Shown: piece by piece, positions 1 through 11,083 of the stretch | Position numbering within the stretch: position 1 is the stretch's first letter | Layout: each line of letters opens with the position of its first letter | Source of the DNA: Raphanus sativus | Taxonomy: Eukaryota; Streptophyta; Magnoliopsida; Brassicales; Brassicaceae | Assembly: GCF_000801105.2 (NCBI RefSeq) | Contig: NC_079516.1 | Location: 14,322,001 to 14,386,000 of the forward strand | Reading direction: 5' to 3' | Length of the DNA: 64,000 bases | Position numbers and translations under genes: made by a program | The notes under the pieces: model-generated | Databases searched by the model: none | Seen by the model: only the letters and a program-made list of their open reading frames with translations | Told to the model about the DNA's origin: nothing

Positions 1-761
1 TTTTTGTATGTTCTCTTTTCTGACCACGCAAATCAACCACTCATCTTCTGCATGTTTGGTTCTGGAATCACACACGATCTTCTTTCAAATACAGTACAAA
101 AAAAACTTATTTTGAGCAAAAAAAAAGATGGAAGGTTTGAAAGGAAATACCTTGATTCGTAAAGGAACATGCCAATACACTCTTGCCCCACGGAATCAGT
201 TATCCCATTAAAGAACAACTTATCTTGAGTAATGAATTTGATTTTCTCCATTGTAGTCGCCTTTCTCACAGAAAGATGGACATCTGGATTTTTTTTTTCT
301 TTAGCTTTCCTTATCTATTTTTCCTTTCATAATACGAACGGTCATATTAGTGAAAAAAACAAAGCATTTGGGTTAGTTGGACAATTTGAGCAGATATTTT
401 AAACAAATTTTAATTAGATCAAATGACATATGGCCCAACTTATATTACCTTATCGAAGTTGGGTTTATCATTTTTTAAGAAAAAGTTTAGCCCACATATA
501 TTTATGAATTAATTCAATTTTGTTGTCATATTGTTTTATCTTTTTTTTCAATTTTGTGTGATCAAATGCACGTTTTCTTTAAAAAAAAAAATTAATGACT
601 ATTAGAGAAGTTATATTACAGCAAAATTTTACATTATTTGATGTATTTTCTGTTAGCATTTGAATTATAATTTTTATAGAGTATATAATGGTGCAAAAAA
701 CATTTAATTACATTATCGAAACGAGAAAAACACCCGGCCAGTCGGGCGGGTCCAGCTCTAG
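1..761 (+). mobile_element. Helitron 3' end (5' part outside window or unrecognised)
   Basis: A GC-rich imperfect hairpin at about 733-750 is followed by CTAG (758-761) and a T, the CTRR-3' terminus and target T of a plus-strand Helitron. No matching 5' TC end was found, so the body probably starts before the window. Inside it, on the minus strand near 252-160, a short exon-like ORF ends in a plausible GT donor. I do not recognise its product; it could be a captured exon. The rest is AT-rich and featureless. Confidence 0.45.
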
Positions 762-1200
762 TTTATTTTCTTATTTAAAGAACCATTATTTTTTTTTATA
801 ATTATATCTAATTTTATTTAAACACGAACCACTATGATATGGCGGTTATCAATAAGTAAGAAATTTAATCATATTTTAGTATACATTAAACAACCTTAGA
901 AAATTAAATAATAAAATAAAACTAAACACTGTACGAGAATAAAGAAGAGTGGACAATATATAAGAGATTTCCACGTTACAATAAAAATTAATTTAACTTT
1001 CTTTTATTTCTGGTTACCTCGACCAAACTCTACACCAGAGAACTTTCACTCAAAGAACTAACCAGGGTCCCAATCAATATCTCTAATTGTTAGCCTATTA
1101 GATTTTGATTCTTTTATTGACATTCTTAGTTTCTATTTTTACATATTTTATAAAATGCTATCACCATAAAATAAAAAGAAAACAAATCAATTAAAAATAC
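762..1200. other. AT-rich intergenic sequence
   Basis: No coding signal, RNA gene or clear repeat seen. Confidence 0.6.
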
Positions 1201-1501
1201 CAGTGTTTTTAAAACCAGACCGGAAACTAAACTGGAATATTTTTGGGTCACGGTTAAATATGGTTCGACCGGATCAAATCTGGTTCAATAATCTGGTTTA
1301 ATATATTTTTTAGTGTAAAAATTTAAAATTAACGTTAGTAAATATAATATATATAATAAAAATATAAATAACTTTTAAAATCCAATCCGGCTACGCGATC
1401 CGTTCATGGTCGAACCAATTATTAGATCCAATATGGCTATATACCCAGTTCATAGTTGAACCTGATCTAACCATCGGATTGGTCTAGTTTTAAAAACACT
1501 G
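1201..1501. mobile_element. hAT-like MITE, about 300 bp
   Basis: The ends are inverted: CAGTGTTTTTAAAACC on the left and TTTTAAAAACACTG on the right. The interior is rich in GGTTCGACCGG-type motifs with inverted partners. Flanking bases (aaaatacc and aaaattcc) match at 7 of 8 if the boundary is shifted by one base, compatible with an 8-bp hAT target duplication. There is no coding capacity. Confidence 0.65.
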
Positions 1502-1839
1502 AAAATTCCTAATTGCATTTTCTAAATAGCAGCCATTTACCACACACAATTCATAATATTTTCTCTTCTTTGATTTTTTTATTTTCTGTTACAGTTTCAA
1601 AAAATTTCTATATTCTCTTTTTGTATGGTCGATCTTCTCCGTTATGCTCATCGTACTCATGTATGTGTTTCTACTAATTATCTTCTTTTTCACCCAATTT
1701 TTTTCTTTATCTAAAAAACAAAGAACAAATATGCAATTTCTTTTTGGGTTTAAATACTCTCTTGGATTCTCTCGAAAGATTCAGTAAAGTTTACAAACTA
1801 AACATAAGTCACAGTGACATTGTTTTGTGTTGTATCTAC
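1502..1839. other. AT-rich intergenic sequence
   Basis: Pyrimidine-rich and AT-rich DNA with no supported gene. Confidence 0.5.
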
Positions 1840-2496
1840 CAATTATGTATTTCTCTTTTTCATGCATTTGTAGAAAGTGTTTCTGGAAACAAATTAATTA
1901 TAAGAACTCAACTAAGTAGACAAATTGATATAAATCGAAATCAATGATATTCTCAAGAAACAAGTTGAATGCAGAGAAAAGTTTAAGAGCCATTATTTTA
2001 TCAATCTGTAAGTTTTTTTATGAAACTTTGTTTTTGCGAAAAATAATTTTGACTTTTTTTTGTTTGGAAAGTTTCCTTTTGATTTTTTTTGTTAAAGGCA
2101 TCTTAAGATTCATGACCGGCACTGCTGTTAGAAAATCTCAAATCACACGATTTGAATTCTAATGATCAATTATGTATTTCTCTTTTTCATGCATTTGTAG
2201 AAAGTGTTTCTGAAAACAAATTAATTATAAGAACTCAACTAAGTAGACAAATTGATATAAATCGAAATCAATGATATTCTCAAGAAACAAGTTGAATGCA
2301 GAGAAAAGTTTAAGAGCCATTATTTTATCAATCTATAAGTTTTTTTATGAAACTTTGTTTTAGCGAAAAATAATTTTGACTTTTTTTTGTTTGGAAAGTT
2401 TCCTTTTAATTTTTTTTGTTAAAGGACATCTTAAGACTCATGACCGGCACTGCTGTTAGAAAATCTCAAATCACACGATTTGAATTCTAATGATCT
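1840..2496 (+). repeat. Tandem duplication, 2 copies of about 328 bp
   Basis: Copy 1 (1840-2166) and copy 2 (2167-2496) begin with the same CAATTATGTATTTCTC and end with the same TTTGAATTCTAATGATC. They differ by a few substitutions and one-base indels. Short ORFs inside arise from the duplicated sequence and look non-coding. The high identity suggests a recent local duplication. Confidence 0.85.
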
Positions 2497-2913
2497 TGTC
2501 TAGCCAGTTTCTTTTATAATATCCCATCATTTTTGTTTATAACATTTCCATATTATAACCTTAGTCAGTTACTAATTAATATGTTTTCATTTTTATCTGC
2601 GCTATACACAGATTCCATCATATTAAATTTTTTTTTTTTGTTTTTCCTTTATTAGTTTATCTTTTATTTATACAAAGATACATCTTCATGTACTCTTCAT
2701 GTAGTCTATCATTGATCAAGGCCATAAAACCTAATTTTACATGGGTTTCTAACAGTCAAATAGAAAGTTAAGTTCATTAACAAATTTTATAGAGATACAT
2801 TAACCTTAAAAACAAAACAAAATAGAACAAGAATAATATCTTATAATAGTTTGCATTTTATTAGTTTAATATTTTTTATCAAATCCCAAGTTTAAAGAGT
2901 GTTATGGAAAATG
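2497..2913. other. Region downstream of the neprosin gene
   Basis: AT-rich; its right edge should contain the 3' UTR of the minus-strand neprosin gene. Nothing else is supported. Confidence 0.45.
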
Positions 2914-4660
2914 TCAAACTCCACATGAATTTCCTCCCGGACCACCATAGTTGAAAAAGAAACCAAGATGAGTACGATAGAATCGTTTTACCGTACCAAT
3001 TCTTAGCCCATAACATTTCTCACTATCTACCAGATTATCTATAGGAAAAGAATTCATTTTACGTTGCTCATAGTTGGAATTTAAGACTTCAATATTTGTG
3101 AAAATTCCTGAATCCAAGCGGCCTCCATTCGGAAATTGACCATTACCCATGGGCGGGCTTGAACCAGAACGCGAAGCCTGAACAACACCACCAGCTCCAA
3201 CCATATTTGCACCATTGTCTAAAAGGTTAAATAATTCTTTTGGCCAATAACCGATATCTTCATTAGGTGCATCTTTCATAATTTGTGTAATCCACCAATT
3301 TCCTGTATTTCTATCCTATTTCCATATATTAAGAGACAAGACAAATACATATATCAGTTTTAAAAAGGTACGGGTCTAGAGATGTTATAGTCAAAGATAT
3401 AGATCACGAGTTTCCTTATAAACTGTTTATTTTTAACATTCATAAAATTTATACTGTTAAATAGAAATGAAGATTGAGAAATAAGTAAAAATAAATAAAC
3501 AGAAACCTGGTGAATGGATAAGTGAAACCAGCCAGGGACCCCTGGCTTAAGAACATTGGGTTCGACAATTGGAATCTTCTTTGATACTTGAACAAACCCT
3601 GAACATGCGGTATTGTAACATCCCTTCCCATCTTTACCCTATTAACAAATATTAAATACCATATTTTTTACTATTTGATCAATTTTTTTTTTCACAAAAA
3701 AATAACTTGTTCACAGCCACATACCTTCCAAAATCCAAATGTCCAAACACGTTGGTCGCCAAATAAACCTGGATTTATCTATCAACATGGAAATGCAATA
3801 CTTTAAAAATATACTCAGAGCACTGACGTAATAAATGGATTAAGGAATATACTTAAAAAAATATAAAACTTACCATCCAACCCACTGAGATATAACTGAC
3901 TTGGTTTCCTGATCCACTGCCTATATATATTTGACTATATGAGATTTGATCATTTCCCACGTTTAACGCATTTGCACTAAGCGAAGCTTGTACACCACGA
4001 AATGGACCACCATTTGACCTTACTCCAGCAATCTATCAAAAGCGGGTTACATTAGTGAATTATTACTTGATATATACATAAAATAGAGTATTAGATGTAT
4101 CATATTAAGAAAACGAGACGAGTGCTTACATGTGTTCCAGGACTATCAGCTGATAGCGGATGAAAATGACTCTCAGCAAATATTTGTGAGTTAGTGACAA
4201 ATTTTTTTGTATTTCTCAATATAGGAACAGTTCCATTTGGACATCCTATTTTATTTTTGTTAGATGTTTCGTTTTTGCCAGTTTGCATCTTAAACTCAGG
4301 TCTTGAAACTGATGGTTTCATCTTTTCAAAAAAAATTGTATAGTTAATATTTATCATACTGTTACAAGTAAAAAATGTAGGAGATGGAATTTTGAGGCAA
4401 TTCACCTGAATTTTGTGGGTTTTGAGAAAGTGATGGTTGAGCCCTGGTTGCTTATAAATATCGATGCAATCATATGTTATATTTTCACTTATCTGTCAAG
4501 GACATTTATAAGTTACATATAATCAAAATAATAAAAAAATCTTGTGTCTCAAGTTATGTTTTAAGCTAACCTTGAAAGACCTGAGAGACATTGTACTTTG
4601 ATTGGAATGAACTATAAAGGTAGAAAACAGAAGAGATAAAAGATTCACAATAAGCGCCAT
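2914..4660 (-). CDS. Neprosin-domain (DUF239) secreted protein, 7 exons, 371 aa
   Basis: Exons on the minus strand: 4660-4571, 4492-4406, 4321-4130, 4032-3874, 3778-3725, 3638-3507, 3315-2914; all introns are phase 0 with GT/AG ends. The protein starts with a signal peptide (MALIVNLLSLLFSTF), then the N-terminal activation domain (YDCIDIYKQPGLNHHFL...THKIQMKPS). The neprosin domain follows, with typical GCYN, CSGFVQ, GNWWI, IGYWPKELF and MGNGQFP motifs. Neprosins are secreted prolyl-directed glutamic peptidases (family G3), best known from Nepenthes, and are expanded in Brassicaceae. The positions that normally read IEAGW and GGEV here read ISVGW and AGGVV, so both expected catalytic glutamates appear lost. 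The reading frame is intact, so this is more likely an inactive or altered-function paralogue than a pseudogene. Identification is confident; the activity statement is inference. Confidence 0.9.
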
Positions 4661-4713
4661 CCTAATTCTTGTTGACACTTTTTTTTGTTCTGTCTCAAAA
4701 TTGAAAAACTCTG

Positions 4714-4724
4714 TTATTTATATA
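4714..4724 (-). promoter_or_regulatory. TATA box of the neprosin gene
   Basis: On the minus strand TATATAAATA lies about 55-60 bases upstream of the neprosin ATG at 4660, a usual spacing for a short 5' UTR. Confidence 0.5.
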
Positions 4725-4760
4725 CTATCATGTCAAGCAGAAAAAATCAAAATATTAACA

Positions 4761-5075
4761 ATTAACATGTATCTTTATTTGTTTATAACTGAAAATATAA
4801 ATTTTTTGTTTGACTGAGTTTAATAGGGGGTTGTAACCGAAACGGAATGTGATCACTGGGGAATATCCGTAGTATATCTTGAAATGTTAGGCTGGATTAA
4901 ATGGGGAATCAATGTGTTGATCTTAAAAATGTTTTAGTTAATCTGTATATTGATTTTTAATCTTATTTTACTATTAGTGAAATCGATTGACGAAAAAGTT
5001 TTCCAATAAAGATAAGTATGCAAAAAATTTCCTCTGTACAAAAATTTTGAAATATAAAATTTTCCAAACTAAATT
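4761..5075 (+). repeat. Dispersed direct repeat, copy 1
   Basis: About 315 bp starting ATTAACATGTATCTTTATTT, upstream of the neprosin gene. It recurs in the same orientation at 6230-6555 with roughly 90% identity by eye. It has no coding capacity. Confidence 0.8.
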
Positions 5076-5124
5076 TTATCAATATATATACTTATCTAAA
5101 TTTGTCAGAATTAATTAAGGATTG

Positions 5125-5545
5125 ATAGATTTATTTGTTTTTTAGTCACAGATTTATTTATTTTTTGACAAACTTATTTTGTTTTCACAGATTTGTTTTC
5201 ATTTGTCCACAGATTTATTTAATTTTGATAGACTTAAACATTTTTCAACCGATTTATTTCTTTTCAACAAATTTAGTTAACAAACTTCGACAGATTTGTT
5301 TACTTTTGACTATAGATTTATTTTTCTTTTTGAAGACAGACTTATATAATTTTAACCAAACCAAACCGAAATGGAATGGTTAAGCAAAATCGTGACAAAT
5401 CAGATTTAATTTAAACCAAATCATAATTTAAATGTACCCTAAACCCTAAACCAAACCGTGACTTAATTTAAACCAAACCGTAATTAATTGTGTAAACCAA
5501 AGCATAACTTAATTTAGACCACAAATAAAACTGAATCAAACCCTA
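5125..5545 (+). repeat. Degenerate low-complexity tandem arrays
   Basis: The first half (about 5125-5350) is a run of degenerate units around cAGATTTATTT spaced 25-35 bases apart. The second half (about 5355-5545) repeats TTAATTTAAACCAAACCGTAA-like units and contains CCCTAAACCCTAAACC, an interstitial telomere-like motif. The 82-aa ORF across it is an artefact of the repeat. Confidence 0.6.
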
Positions 5546-6229
5546 ATATAAACAACATAATCACGTCAGTTATTAGATCACATCATGCCGTCTTCTTCTT
5601 AAATAGATCACGTTCCTTTCCATCCATTTTTCCTTCCTTTTTTCCTTTTAATCATTTCATCAACTACGTGCTAGGTGGCTATGTTACACGTTGACAAGAA
5701 ATTAAGAAGCAGAAGTTGTAGAAGTAACCGATAAACTTTGCTTATGAAGATTTTGTTCAGATGTGAGATCAGAGAGTAACTGAGTGAAATCAAATGCATA
5801 CACAAAATTACAAGGTGGAACTGAGCTACCTGTATCCGAAAAGGGTTTTATTTTTGATTACGTTATACACACAACACACACACCGCCTATAGTATATATT
5901 GGAAATCAAAGGCAGTTTTCTGGATTTTTGGAACAGCTGAAGACGGAACGATGCTAAATTTGTCTCGAACTAAAGAAAATAGTTTTGGAGAAAGAAGATA
6001 ACAATGCTGTAATAAGTGACGAGGAAGATAATTAATGTGTGTTTTGTTGTTTTTTATTTTTAATTTATTATTCAATTAATGTATTAAATGGAATGCAAAC
6101 TTGTAATTACTAGCAACATAGAATGGTTAATCCGTCTTTACACCTTTGGCTAACATATGTCGATACATGAGAGTTTAGATTAGTAATTAACCGAAAAAAG
6201 GAGTTAGTTTTGAATAATTTTCTCTATTA
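5546..6229. other. Intergenic segment between the two direct repeats
   Basis: No recognised gene. A 62-codon minus-strand ORF at 6075-5887 has no recognised motif and no convincing splice context. Confidence 0.4.
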
Positions 6230-6555
6230 ATTAACATGTATCTTTATTTGTTTATAACAGAAAATAAAATTTTTTGTTTGACTGAGGTTTAATAGGGGGT
6301 TTATAACTTATAACCGAAACGGAATGTGATCACTGGGGAATATCAGTAGTATATCTTGAAATGTTAGGCTGGATTAACGGGGAATCAATGTGTTGACCTT
6401 AAAATGTTATAGTTAATCTGTATATTGATTTCTTAATCTTATCTTACTATTAGTGAAATCGATTGATGAAAAAAGTTTTCAAATAAAGATAAGTATGGAA
6501 AAATTTCCTTTGTACAAAACTTTTGAATATAAATTTTGCCAAACCAAATACTGGA
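6230..6555 (+). repeat. Dispersed direct repeat, copy 2
   Basis: Second copy of the 4761-5075 sequence, same orientation, with small indels. The two copies flank a 1.15-kb segment but lack retrotransposon features between them. Confidence 0.8.
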
Positions 6556-6810
6556 AAAATATTATATTGTTTTCTAAATTATCGTTGGACTAAATTTGTG
6601 ACATAATTTTTTTATCTAAAAAAGCTATCCACTATTATCAGTGCATCATTTATGTTTGTTTACGTCTAAGTGTTCTTATCCCTCTCCCAGAAGGCCGGAA
6701 GTAAAATCCTATCTTCACGGAAGCAACATAAAACTTAGTATTCAATAACATTTTATTCAAAGTTTCAAAAAAAAACACTTTTATTTCACCAGTAAATTTA
6801 TAATATGAAA

Positions 6811-8016
6811 TCAATATCATTAAAACATGATCATTCCTAAATTATACCCTTAATGAATGTTTTAAGTTTTTTCCAAAAATACCTTTATTTTTACAAAGGA
6901 TTAATAAAATTCATTTAATGGCATTTGAGTCTTTTAGTTTTGGACCTGCAGAAATATATTTTAATGGATCAACAAATAATGGGCTTACACATATTTATAA
7001 AATATGTTACTTTTATTTAATATAAATATTTTATGTTCAAATATTAGACATATATATTCTGAAATTAAATGAATAAAAACATAATGACACTATAATGTTA
7101 TTTTCTTAAATCTTGTATCATAAATTTAATTTTAAATCTAAAATAAAAAAATAAAAAATACAAACTTATAATAGGTCATTAATAACAAAAATAAACTAAT
7201 ATTGTCATATTTAATAAGTTTTTATATTATTTTTTTATTTGGATGACATAATAAAAATATCATCAAAGTTTAAAGACCACAAATTTATGTATTATTAAAA
7301 AGTATATGATTAATTTAATAAAAAAAAACAAAACTATAAGATATTTTATGTTTTATTTGATCATTGGTATTAGATCACAGGTTAATAATGAATTTTTGGG
7401 TTTTACCGGGTTTTATCGGATTTTTAATTAACGATTTTTTCATTAAATCCGAACTAGATTATATACATGGTACGGGTCTTCCAGTTCAACAGATCTAGGT
7501 CGAATATGAAAACACTTCTTAAAACTCAACATTATTTTCAAAAAAAAATTTAAATTATATGTTCTTTAATAAAAAATTATAAATTCATTTGAATCACTCT
7601 TGACCAAATATTTGTTTTATTTATTTTTATTTTGAAGAGAAAAAACAAATAATAAAAATATAAAAATTCAATTGTTATGATTTGAAACAAAATAATAGTA
7701 ATTTGTAAATTAATTTTCGGTTAATAAGTGAAAACAACCCGCGCTTTTTAGCAATATTTCATATAATTATAAATCTTTAAAATTATATAATAGCCCAAGT
7801 AAGAATTTCGGATAAAACATTGTTTAACTTATTACAAACACAAAACGGTTGTATGACGCATTTTAAATTTCGCCATACTGCACACACTATTACAAACCCG
7901 CATAATTGAAATTTGATCATGTTACGGTTTATATAATTAAAACGAATAATAGTTAATCTTTATACTGAAAAACAACAAAAAAAAACCCGCCCTTTCAAGG
8001 GCGGGTCAAAATCTAG
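6811..8016 (+). mobile_element. Non-autonomous Helitron A, 1.2 kb
   Basis: The 5' end is TCAATATCATTAAAACATG at 6811, preceded by A. The 3' end is the hairpin CCCGCCCTTTCAAGGGCGGG (7986-8005) followed by CTAG (8013-8016) and T. Both ends resemble those of Helitron B: the 5' 60-70 bases are similar and about the last 180 bases are clearly homologous. There is no coding region. It lies immediately 5' of B with no intervening base, so it may depend on B's enzyme for mobility. A segment near 6960-7215 also occurs in the RepHel intron of B. Confidence 0.8.
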
Positions 8017-8338
8017 TCAATACTATTAATTCAGAATCATTCTTAAATGAGTTTAAAAATGTTTCCAAAATTGTCCTTAATGAGATGAGTAAATATAAAT
8101 GGTCATTAAGGACTATTAAGTAATTCAGTTTGGTGGGCTTTTTTTCAATTGCTTAATGGACTTTATAATTTTATTGTTTTTAATAGTATGTTTAACAAAT
8201 GAAGTTCATAAGTATTGTAATTAATTGATTGATGTCGTATTATATGCATGATTTATCTCGCCATTGTGTTATTTGAGTAAAAATAAAAGTGTTGATTAGC
8301 CGACTATACAATATTCAATAACATAAGTTTGTGTTCCT

Positions 8339-8500
8339 AAACTACTCCACGTCCCTTAAGATATGGCGGCCATATAATTTATTTCACACTTATGCATGGA
8401 CAATTCTTAGCTTTATATAACAAATGCTAAACTACTCGACGTGTTCATGGACAATTCCTAAACTACTCGACGTGTTCATGAACAAATGCTCTCGACGTCC
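8339..8500 (+). promoter_or_regulatory. Short direct repeats with CGACGT cores upstream of RPA gene 1
   Basis: AAACTACTCGACGTGTTCAT occurs twice (about 8430 and 8459), with degenerate copies at about 8339 (AAACTACTCCACGT) and 8491 (CTCGACGTCC). ACGT cores are bZIP/bHLH-type binding sites. Their clustering about 450 bases upstream of the ATG suggests an enhancer-like array, which is inference. Confidence 0.4.
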
Positions 8501-8839
8501 ATTTCTGTATCTATAACATTTAGACATATTAAATAGAAATACTTTTTATTGTAACCAACTATATTGACGAATAAAATACAATAATAGAAATATTTTGCCA
8601 ACTAATGTTTAACCAAATATAGATCTGACCAAAAATACCCGAAAATATTGGGATATATTGAGCAGTGGAATATCTGAATATCCTTAAGGATATGGAACCT
8701 ATCGTCAGCTAGAGATCAATATAGTTACAACCGTAATATACAATATCAAACTGTTTGGATAACAACAATATTTTTAGTGCATCTTAACGGTTGCCGTGTA
8801 CAAAACTAAGACCTAGGTTCCATGTTAATCACTTCCCTC

Positions 8840-8848
8840 TTATATATA
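8840..8848 (+). promoter_or_regulatory. TATA box of RPA gene 1
   Basis: TTATATATA about 75 bases upstream of the ATG at 8921. Confidence 0.5.
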
Positions 8849-8920
8849 CTTATACGACGTCCATGACCAATTAGCCACAAAATAAATCTACAAACCACTT
8901 ACTACTGTTAGATACACAAA

Positions 8921-11083
8921 ATGGGTTCCAATGTCGCAATCACCATGCTGAAAGATGTTCATCCGTTCAAAACAACATGGACGGTGGAAGTGAAGGTGCT
9001 GCAAATGTGGAAATCATTTAGCGCACAAACTGGTTCTTCTTTTGATATGGTGTTGGCTGATAAAAACGTAATTAGTAATTTCTCTTCCTATCGTAAGCGT
9101 TTTTTTTTGTTGAATATTAACTTTATTGTGTGTTTTTACTACATTTAGGGTTGGAAAATCCATGCCAGATGCAAACAATCATTGATGGGCAATAACGACA
9201 TGAGAGAGTCGTGGGTTGGAAAATGGAAAGTTATATCTAACTTTTCCTTGCGCTGTGCATCTGGTCTTAACAAACCAACCAACCATTTTTACCAAATGGA
9301 TTTCTTGACTCAAACTTCAATTACGGATTCTGATATCCAATGTGACGACATGTTTCTCGACCTCCATGATTTTTCCACCATAAAAAATGGTGGTTACGAC
9401 CCATGTATTCTTATTGGTAATCTATACACGTTTTTTATATTTTTGTTTTCTCTATATCTATTGACATTATAACTGAAATGATAGAACATTAATATTTTCT
9501 ACTATCTTTGTTAATGTAGATTTGATGGGCGAAGTCCTAGACTTCGGTGGTCTGGCTATTTTACATGGAGCAAGAAAGGAAGTTGCCAAAGTGGAGTTTA
9601 CTCTAAGAGATATCAAGTAACCTAGATATTAAACATTTTTAAGCAGTTTGATAATATAATACTGACTTCCTTTATTTTTTGTTCTATCTCAGGGACCAAC
9701 GTATTCAATGCTGCCTTTATGGGAAACTAGCTGAGATTTTCGATCATCAAGTGAAACCAAACAATGGTGATATTTGTTTGATCCGAAATGCTAAAGTCGG
9801 ATGCTTCAAGGGTAATTGCAAATAATATAAAGTTTCTCTCATACTTTATATATATGTTTAATATGGTATATTACCGATTCTATTCATACATGTCTTATAT
9901 AAAGGAAGTCATTTGTTTCAGGAGAGATGCAAGTAACCAATTCATTTGATTCTTCATTGGTTTTGATCAATCCAGATATAACAGAGGCTCATGCACTCAA
10001 ACGGATGTGAGTAAACTGAAGCTTGCGTTATTGCTTTAGTTACAATGAATTAGCTTACACATACGATTTTTTATTTTTTTCAGGTTTATTGGCCAAGGGG
10101 ACAATGTTGATGCGAACCAACTTCACAACATCAATATTCTGACTCATCAAAAGCGCTTGAAATGGTCTGAAAGTCCATTCAAAACTATTCAGGAAATGAA
10201 ACGCACTAATCAGGTTTTCCTATATTAATAATAATTGTGAAATCAGTTTTGAATAAACTTTAAGTTGCTCTCAAAGTCTTAGTGTTTTGTTTGTCTTACT
10301 CTTCACAACCATTTATGTTCTTTCTAGGGGGAATTATGCAGAGTTATTTGTGCTGTTTATGTTGTCGATACCAGTACTGGATGGTATTATTGTGCTTGTG
10401 TTGTTTGCAACAATATGGTGTCAAAACAGGCTATTTGTTTTGATGAAGTATATGTTCCAAAATGGTGGTGTAACTTTTGTCAAAGATTTCTTTCAAAGGT
10501 TACCCCGAGGTAACCATTGTCACATTAAAATATTTTTATCACATTAACAGTATGTATAATTGAAGTGCATAGACCAAATGACTTTTTTGTGTCTATTTTT
10601 TGCAGATACAAGCTGGATTTGCTTGTGCAGGATGAGACTGGTGAGTCCAGGTTCTCACTACAAGATTCGGTTTCAGCTACAATGGTAAAATTGGGTGCAT
10701 CCAGAGTCGTTGATGTGTATTCAGCTGAGGTGATATATTTTGATCCTTTTAACATACTGTCTAATTTATTTGGGTTTTTAATTCGTTGAATGCTGAATGT
10801 TCTCAATTTTCTGCAGTTTGAAGTTGAAGAAATGTTGCCACCCGAGATAGTGGCAATTGTTGGCAAAAATTATGGATTTGGTGTTTCTGTTGATGAAATT
10901 AACAAGGCTTCTGGTGTCGACAAAATCAGTGCCATGAAAGTTTGGGATATTAATGATATCATGTGGAAATATTTCAAGTCTCTTCATCAACAAGAATCCT
11001 ATTCCAGTAAGAAGCACTCCACAGGTCCTGTGTGTATTGAAAAGGATGCTCGCGACGAACCAAATGATGATAAAAGTGGCTGA
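8921..11083 (+). CDS. RPA1-like single-strand DNA-binding protein 1 (Helitron B), 9 exons, 472 aa
   Basis: Exons 8921-9067, 9149-9416, 9520-9616, 9693-9811, 9922-10006, 10084-10213, 10328-10509, 10606-10729, 10817-11083; the frame is open throughout. The product resembles the large subunit of replication protein A. An N-terminal DUF223/OB fold opens with LKDVHPFKTTWTVEVKVL and continues with GWKIHARC. A second OB fold follows (about residues 150-255). A C-terminal zinc-binding OB fold has Cys 306, 309, 330 and 333 (CVVC and WWCNFC). It should coat single-stranded DNA in the nucleus during rolling-circle transposition. Unlike the two paralogues in this window it lacks the last intron and the lysine-rich tail, ending in a short acidic stretch plus KSG. 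Function is inferred from family and Helitron context. Confidence 0.88.

Noticed and set aside
5135..5383. 82-codon ORF rich in Phe, Leu and Ile
   Set aside because: It is the translation of the degenerate AGATTTATTT array and has no gene context.
4761..6555. Direct repeats considered as LTRs of a retrotransposon
   Set aside because: No TG...CA ends, primer-binding site, polypurine tract or gag/pol between them.
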